From contig DATBHM010000094.1 in the NCBI GenBank assembly GCA_036557505.1, forward strand, positions 1 through 9,278: a stretch of 9,278 nucleotides of DNA. Reading direction: 5' to 3'. Both the position numbers and the translations under genes were made by a program. A model generated the notes under the pieces. It searched no databases, was not told where the DNA came from, and was given only the letters and a program-made list of their open reading frames with translations. This document shows positions 5,227-9,278 of this stretch, piece by piece. Numbering within the stretch: position 1 is the first letter of the stretch; each line of letters opens with the position of its first letter. The stretch is from DATBHM01 sp036557505. GTDB taxonomy: Bacteria; Actinomycetota; UBA4738; JACQTL01.

Positions 5227-7980
5227 TCAGCCCGCGAGCATTTGGCGGAGCACCATCTGGAGGATCCCGCCATTTCGGTAGTACTCGACCTCGGCCCCGC
5301 CGTCGATCCGAACGGTGACCTCGAACTCCGTCGCCCGGCCGTCGGTCGCCGTCGCGGTGACCGTCGCGGTCTGCTTCGGCGAGATCCCGCCCGCGATCCC
5401 CCGGATCGAGTACGTCTCGGTGCCGTCGAGCCCGAGCGACCCGGCCGACTCACCGTCTGCGTACTGCAGCGGAAGGACGCCCATGCCGACGAGATTCGAC
5501 CGGTGGATCCGTTCGAACGACTCGGCGATCGCGGCGCGGACGCCGAGCAGCGCCGGCCCCTTTGCCGCCCAGTCGCGACTGGACCCGCTGCCGTACTCCG
5601 TGCCGGCGAGGACGACGAGCGGGACGCCCTCCTCCCCGTAGCGCAGCGACGCGTCGTAGATCGTGGCCTGTTCGCCATCCGGGACGTGCGTGGTCCACGG
5701 ACCCTCGGTCCCCGGCGCGAGCTCGTTGCGCAGCCTGACGTTGGCGAACGTCCCGCGCATCATCACCTCGTGGTTCCCGCGCCGGGCGCCGTAGGAGTTG
5801 AACTCGCCCGGCTGCACGCCGTGCTCGATCAGGTACCGGCCGGCGGGTGAGTCCTTCTTGATGGAGCCCGCCGGCGAGATGTGGTCGGTCGTGATCGAGT
5901 CCCCCACCTTCACCAGCACCCGCGCGTCCTCCACGTCCGCCGGGTCGGCGAGCTCGGCCGACAGGTCGCGGAAGAACGGGGGCTCCCGCACGTAGGTCGA
6001 CTCCGGGGCCCATTCGTACACGGTCCCCGTCGGCGCCTCCAGCGCGGCCCAGTGCTCGTCGCCGGCCCAGATGCGTCCGTACTCCTCCTCGAACTGGTCG
6101 GGGGTGATGGCATCGGCCAGCACGGACTGGACCTCGTCGGCGCTCGGCCACAGATCCTTCAGGAACACGTCGCCGCCCTCGGGGTCCGTGCCGATCGGCT
6201 CCGTGGTCAGGTCGACGTCGACCCGGCCGGCGAGCGCGTATGCCACGCACAACGGCGGGCTGGCCAGGTACGAGGCCCGGACCTGGGGGTGGATCCGGCC
6301 CTCGAAGTTCCGATTGCCGGACAGGACGGCGACCACCGCCAGGTCGCGTTCGTCCACCTGCTTCGCCACCTCGTCGGGCAGGGGGCCGGAGTTCCCGATG
6401 CACGTGGTGCACCCGTAGCCGACCAGGCTGAACCCCAGCTTGTCGAGATACGGCTGGAGCCCCGCCCGGTCGAGGTAGTCGGTCACCACCCGCGAGCCCG
6501 GCGCCAGCGACGTCTTCACCCACGGCTTCGACTGCAGCCCGGCCTCGACCGCCTTCTTCGCGAGGAGGCCGGCGGCGAGCATGACGCTCGGGTTCGACGT
6601 GTTCGTGCAGGACGTGATCGCGGCGATCACGACGCTGCCGTGATCGACGCCGTTCGAACCCCCCCGGATCTCCGGCAGCACCGCACCACGTCGATCGGCC
6701 GGACGCCCCGATTCGGGTTCGCCGGACGCCGCCGGGTCCTGGTCCGACGTGGGGTCGCTCGCGGGGAATGTGGCGGCGACCGCGGCGTCGCGCCCGTCCC
6801 CGTAGCCCTTCCCGAACTCCGGGAACGCCTCCTGGAACGAGGCCCACACGCCCGGCAGGGCCACGCGGTCCTGGGGACGGCGGGGGCCGGCCACGCTGGG
6901 TTCGACGCTCGACAGGTCGAGGTCGATGGTCTCGGTGAACACCGGGTCGGGATCGTCGTCGGTCCGGTACAGGCCCTGTTCCTTCGTGTACCGCTCCACG
7001 AGGTCCACCACGTCCCCCCGGCCGGTGTTCTGCAGATACGTCACCGTCTGGTGGTCGGCCGGGAAGAACGACGCCGTGGCGCCGTACTCCGGGCACATGT
7101 TCGAAAGGGTCGCGCGGTCCTCCACGGTGAGCGACGACAGCCCGTCGCCGTAGAACTCGACGAACTTCCCCACCACGCCGTGCGCGCGGAGCATCTGCGT
7201 GAGCGTCAGCACGAGGTCGGTGGCGGTCGTCCCCGCGGGGAGGGCGCCGGTGAGCTTCACGCCCACCACGACCGGCCACGGCAGGAACATCGGTTGGCCG
7301 AGCATCGCCGCCTCGGCCTCGATGCCGCCGACGCCCCACCCCAGCACCCCGAGGCCGTTCACCATCGTGGTGTGCGAGTCGGTCCCCACCAGCGTGTCGG
7401 GCATGGCGACGCCGCCCTCGTTCACGCGCACGACGCGCCCGAGGTGCTCGAGGTTGACCTGGTGGCAGATGCCCATGCCGGGCGGCACGACGCGGAACCC
7501 GTCGAACGCCTGCTGTGCCCACTTCAGCAGGGCGTACCGCTCACCGTTGCGCCGGTACTCCCACTCGACGTTCGCCGTGTACGCCTCCGGCGTGGCGAAC
7601 ATGTCCACCTGGACGGAGTGGTCGATGATCAGGTCGACCGGGATGTGCGGGTTGACACTCGCGGGATCGCCGCCGGCGCGGGCCACCGCCGACCGGATCG
7701 CGGCCAGGTCCACCACCGCCGGGACGCCCGTGAAGTCCTGCATCAGCACGCGAGACGGCATGAACGCGATCGCGGGCTCGGCCTCGGGCCGGTCCGGCCA
7801 GGCGGCCAGGGCGGCGACGTCCTTCTCCGCGACGTCGCGGGTGCCGGCCCGGCGGAGCAGGTTCTCGAGCAGGATCTTCACCGTGTGCGGCAGTCTCGGC
7901 AGGTCGGCCCCCGTCGCCGACAGGCGGAGGAAGGTCACCTCCCCGTCCGCGGTCCCCAGCGTCTCCCTCGCGTCCTCCAT
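5227..7980 (-). CDS. acnA: aconitate hydratase AcnA
   Basis: 917 residues from ATG 7980-7978, complete and of normal length for bacterial AcnA/IRP-type aconitase. It interconverts citrate and isocitrate via cis-aconitate in the TCA cycle, in the cytoplasm. The [4Fe-4S] ligands are Cys458 (ITSCTNTSNPSVM) and Cys524/Cys527 (YGCTTCIGNSGPL), with the family spacing of 66 and 3 residues. Other marks are DHSVQVD and DSHTTMVNGLGVLGWGVGGIEAE in the N-terminal domains and GSGSSRDWAAKGP (from about 797) in the swivelling C-terminal domain, which carries the active-site Ser and Arg. Residues about 407-446 form a hydrophilic, low-complexity insertion rich in Asp, Pro, Gly and Ser just before the first cluster cysteine. 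The start is preferred because GAGGTG (7992-7987) sits 6 nt upstream; a GTG at 7989 three codons earlier overlaps that site and is less likely. Convergent with the SnoaL-like gene; divergent from the small gene at 8127. Confidence 0.97.
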   Translation of the reverse strand: MEDARETLGTADGEVTFLRLSATGADLPRLPHTVKILLENLLRRAGTRDVAEKDVAALAAWPDRPEAEPAIAFMPSRVLMQDFTGVPAVVDLAAIRSAVARAGGDPASVNPHIPVDLIIDHSVQVDMFATPEAYTANVEWEYRRNGERYALLKWAQQAFDGFRVVPPGMGICHQVNLEHLGRVVRVNEGGVAMPDTLVGTDSHTTMVNGLGVLGWGVGGIEAEAAMLGQPMFLPWPVVVGVKLTGALPAGTTATDLVLTLTQMLRAHGVVGKFVEFYGDGLSSLTVEDRATLSNMCPEYGATASFFPADHQTVTYLQNTGRGDVVDLVERYTKEQGLYRTDDDPDPVFTETIDLDLSSVEPSVAGPRRPQDRVALPGVWASFQEAFPEFGKGYGDGRDAAVAATFPASDPTSDQDPAASGEPESGRPADRRGAVLPEIRGGSNGVDHGSVVIAAITSCTNTSNPSVMLAAGLLAKKAVEAGLQSKPWVKTSLAPGSRVVTDYLDRAGLQPYLDKLGFSLVGYGCTTCIGNSGPLPDEVAKQVDERDLAVVAVLSGNRNFEGRIHPQVRASYLASPPLCVAYALAGRVDVDLTTEPIGTDPEGGDVFLKDLWPSADEVQSVLADAITPDQFEEEYGRIWAGDEHWAALEAPTGTVYEWAPESTYVREPPFFRDLSAELADPADVEDARVLVKVGDSITTDHISPAGSIKKDSPAGRYLIEHGVQPGEFNSYGARRGNHEVMMRGTFANVRLRNELAPGTEGPWTTHVPDGEQATIYDASLRYGEEGVPLVVLAGTEYGSGSSRDWAAKGPALLGVRAAIAESFERIHRSNLVGMGVLPLQYADGESAGSLGLDGTETYSIRGIAGGISPKQTATVTATATDGRATEFEVTVRIDGGAEVEYYRNGGILQMVLRQMLAG

Positions 7981-7986
7981 GGCGGT

Positions 7987-8035
7987 CACCTCGTTCGTCG
8001 CGTGCCGAAGCGGTCACATCCAGGGTAGTGCCTGG
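7987..8035 (-). promoter_or_regulatory. acnA leader: ribosome-binding site, -10 and inverted repeat
   Basis: On the minus strand, GAGGTG (7992-7987) is a good ribosome-binding site for the ATG at 7980. A -10-like TACCCT lies at 8027-8022, predicting an untranslated leader of roughly 35 nt. I see no good -35; the sequence about 17-18 bp upstream contains GGAAC, which resembles the -35 of some ECF sigma factors, but this is too short to rely on. The -10 is overlapped by an inverted repeat, CCAGG-N6-CCTGG (8020-8035), a possible operator. An 8-bp direct repeat GCGGTCAC (plus-strand sense) occurs at 7982-7989 and 8010-8017. Confidence 0.4.
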
Positions 8036-8074
8036 TCCGCATGGCGTTCCTTTCGCTCGGCGGGCCGATGGGTT

Positions 8075-8120
8075 TATCCTTCGCGCAACCGACAGCGGGA
8101 TCGGCGTCCGAGGAGGGGGA
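8075..8120 (+). promoter_or_regulatory. -10 and ribosome-binding region of the small gene at 8127
   Basis: TATCCT (8075-8080) fits a -10; a matching -35 is weak (TTCGCT at 8052-8057, 17-bp spacer). A long purine run starting AGGAGG (8111-8116) and continuing GGGA supplies a strong ribosome-binding site 6-10 nt before the ATG. The promoter would be back to back with that of acnA within 146 bp. Confidence 0.4.
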
Positions 8121-8126
8121 GTCACC

Positions 8127-8414
8127 ATGGGTGAGAAGGGCAATCCGCTGGCCAGCATGTCCGACATCCCGGACTACATCGCAAGCCTTTCGGCCGCCTA
8201 CACGGTCTACAAGGACTCACAGGACCGCAAGGAGGACCGGGTGGAGCGCGAGGCCGAACGGGCGCAGCTCGCCGAGCTCCAGGATCGGGCGGAGGGCGCC
8301 GACGCGCCGGACGGTCCCGGTGGGGCGACGCCCGGGGCATCGCAGGGCCCGGATCCCGCCGTCCCGAACACCCCGCCCCCGCCGCCGCCACCGGCCAACC
8401 CGTCCCGGCCCTAG
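8127..8414 (+). CDS. small hypothetical protein with charged coiled-coil and polyproline tail
   Basis: 95 residues; I do not recognise a family. The ATG at 8127 is preferred over upstream in-frame codons because of the AGGAGG-rich site at 8111-8120. The N-terminus (about 1-30) is mixed polar/hydrophobic (SDIPDYIASLSAAYTVYKDS). A strongly charged stretch rich in Glu, Arg and Gln (about 31-56, for example DRKEDRVEREAERAQLAELQ) is probably a helix or short coiled coil. The rest is Gly/Pro/Asp-rich and ends in a run of seven prolines and NPSRP, so it is likely disordered. There is no signal peptide or transmembrane segment. It might be a scaffold or partner-binding peptide. Only 25 bp separate it from the ligase-like gene, which suggests co-transcription. 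Coding status is supported by start signals and amino-acid composition rather than homology. Confidence 0.65.
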   Translation: MGEKGNPLASMSDIPDYIASLSAAYTVYKDSQDRKEDRVEREAERAQLAELQDRAEGADAPDGPGGATPGASQGPDPAVPNTPPPPPPPANPSRP

Positions 8415-8439
8415 CGGCCGGTCGCTTCCGGGAACCGTC

Positions 8440-9278
8440 ATGGCGTTTCCTCGTGCGCGCCGCCCACGGCCGGGCGACCTCGATCTGATCGACGCGGAGT
8501 TCCGGCTGCTCGTCGGCGTCCCCGACCGGCCCGGCCCGGCCGACCTGCTCGGTGTGGAGCAGGAGTTCACGCTGCGGGTGACCGGCCGACCCCTGGACTT
8601 CCGCGGTGTGCTCCACGAGTTGCCCGTCGACGGCGAGCGCCTGGACCCGGGCGACCCGAACGCCTATCGACTGCGGTGGGGCGGGGCGCTGACGGCGGAC
8701 GGCGGCGAGGCGGAGGTCGTCACCCCGCCCGTGCCCCGGACCCGGGGGTTCGGCTCGCGGCTCGCAGCGCTCGCGACGATGGGGCAGGCGGAGCTCGAGG
8801 AGCTGCTCGCGTCGCTCCCGGTCCCGATCGTGGCGGAGGGCTACTCGACGCACGTCAGCGCCGCGATGCCGGGCGGCGCCGGGCTCGTCTGCCGCATGTA
8901 TGCGGAGCGATTCTCGCCCGCGCTGATGCTGTTGATGGAACGAGCCTCCTCGCCCGGCCTGGCCATCCGGCCCCGACCGGGGCGGACGGAGCTGTGCGGG
9001 GAGTTCGTCTCGGGGTCCCACCTCCGAGCGGCGTCCACGTTCGTCGCCGGGTCGGTGCGCGCGTGCGCGGACGCCACCGCCGGGCTCCGGGCGGCGCGCC
9101 GGCGGCTGCCGCCCCGCCTCCGGGTCGTCGTCGAGCCGGCGACCATCCGGTACGGGTGGTTCGTCGGCCGTGGGGCGTTCGGGCCCGACCTCCCGGCGGC
9201 CGGACGGGAGAGCGTCCTCCGGCGCGGCCGGGGCGGCGTCCTCCGGGCCCAGGAGGCCCTGGAGGCGGCGTGGGAGGC
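8440..9278 (+). CDS. glutamate-cysteine ligase-like (GCS2/YbdK-fold) protein, N-terminal part
   Basis: An open frame from ATG 8440 runs 279 complete codons to the window edge without a stop, so the C-terminus is missing. ATG 8440 is the first possible start after the preceding stop; its ribosome-binding site is weak (CGGGAA), which fits translational dependence on the gene upstream. Visible motifs are LLGVEQEFTLR (residues 37-46, Glu40 and Glu42), EAEVVTPP (90-97), GYSTHVSAAMP (134-144, His138) and YAERFSPALMLLMERASSPGL...RPRPGRTELCGEF. The GVEQEF start, the E-x-x-TPP element and the STHV element echo the GVE(E/L)E, E(L/V)xTPP and HxHV motifs of carboxylate-amine ligases of the GCS2 fold, which join an amine to a glutamate-type carboxyl using ATP. 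Overall similarity is distant and substrates cannot be inferred. The frame uses GC-rich third positions like its neighbours. I regard it as a diverged member or a structural relative. Confidence 0.68.
   Translation, partial: MAFPRARRPRPGDLDLIDAEFRLLVGVPDRPGPADLLGVEQEFTLRVTGRPLDFRGVLHELPVDGERLDPGDPNAYRLRWGGALTADGGEAEVVTPPVPRTRGFGSRLAALATMGQAELEELLASLPVPIVAEGYSTHVSAAMPGGAGLVCRMYAERFSPALMLLMERASSPGLAIRPRPGRTELCGEFVSGSHLRAASTFVAGSVRACADATAGLRAARRRLPPRLRVVVEPATIRYGWFVGRGAFGPDLPAAGRESVLRRGRGGVLRAQEALEAAWE

Noticed and set aside
5881..8028. 715-codon open frame on the plus strand opposite acnA
   Set aside because: It is fully antisense to a complete, motif-rich aconitase; its translation is Arg/Gly/His/Val-rich with no recognisable domain. 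Such frames are expected opposite GC-rich genes.
8045..8050. GGAAC (minus strand) as the -35 of an ECF sigma promoter for acnA
   Set aside because: A 5-mer match without a matching ECF -10; the TACCCT -10 fits a housekeeping promoter better.
8370..8412. possible simple repeat of CCG/CCC units
   Set aside because: It encodes the polyproline tail of the small protein; codons vary (CCC, CCG, CCA), so it is not a pure nucleotide repeat.
8122..9021. 299-codon minus-strand frame across the small gene and the ligase-like gene
   Set aside because: The plus-strand frame has conserved-looking motifs and good start context for the small gene; the minus frame shows only Arg/Gly/Pro-rich sequence.

Overview
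The window is very GC-rich DNA with actinobacterial hallmarks: GTG starts, GTGA stop/start overlaps, an apparently leaderless promoter, an MprA/MprB-like two-component pair, a tandem HD-GYP-LuxR regulator and an actinobacterial-style AcnA. I read it as a chromosomal segment of an Actinomycetota member. It may come from a poorly sampled lineage, but sequence alone does not let me place it further. I see no mobile element, CRISPR array, tRNA or rRNA.

Layout. (1) At 1-128 on the minus strand is the N-terminus of a DHA2-type MFS drug exporter that runs off the left edge. (2) Divergent from it is a tightly coupled two-component operon: an OmpR-family response regulator (296-991) and a membrane histidine kinase (988-2439), both close to mycobacterial MprAB. 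(3) A compact 77-bp intergenic region holds two tandem hairpins, then a -35/-10 pair whose -10 sits at the leaderless distance from the next ATG, with a perfect 12-bp palindrome in the promoter spacer. (4) A 527-residue regulator follows (2517-4100). It has a degenerate first HD-GYP half, an intact second HD domain and a LuxR-type HTH at the C-terminus. (5) A leader with two inverted repeats precedes a tandem-domain SnoaL-like protein (4222-5118). (6) A strong hairpin with a duplicated 22-nt element lies between the convergent SnoaL-like gene and aconitase. (7) acnA (5227-7980, minus) is complete. (8) A 146-bp divergent promoter region separates acnA from a small coiled-coil/proline-rich protein (8127-8414). 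That gene is followed after 25 bp by the N-terminal 279 residues of a glutamate-cysteine-ligase-like protein running off the right edge.

How the parts may work together. The MprAB-like pair probably senses envelope stress and may control the divergent exporter. The HD-GYP-LuxR protein looks like a one-component regulator that could act on its own promoter and perhaps on the SnoaL-like gene: the same 7-bp inverted-repeat arms occur upstream of both, with different spacers. acnA is a housekeeping TCA-cycle gene. The small protein and the ligase-like protein probably form an operon of unknown function. The best leads for something undescribed are the HD-GYP-LuxR promoter module and the small-protein/ligase-like operon.
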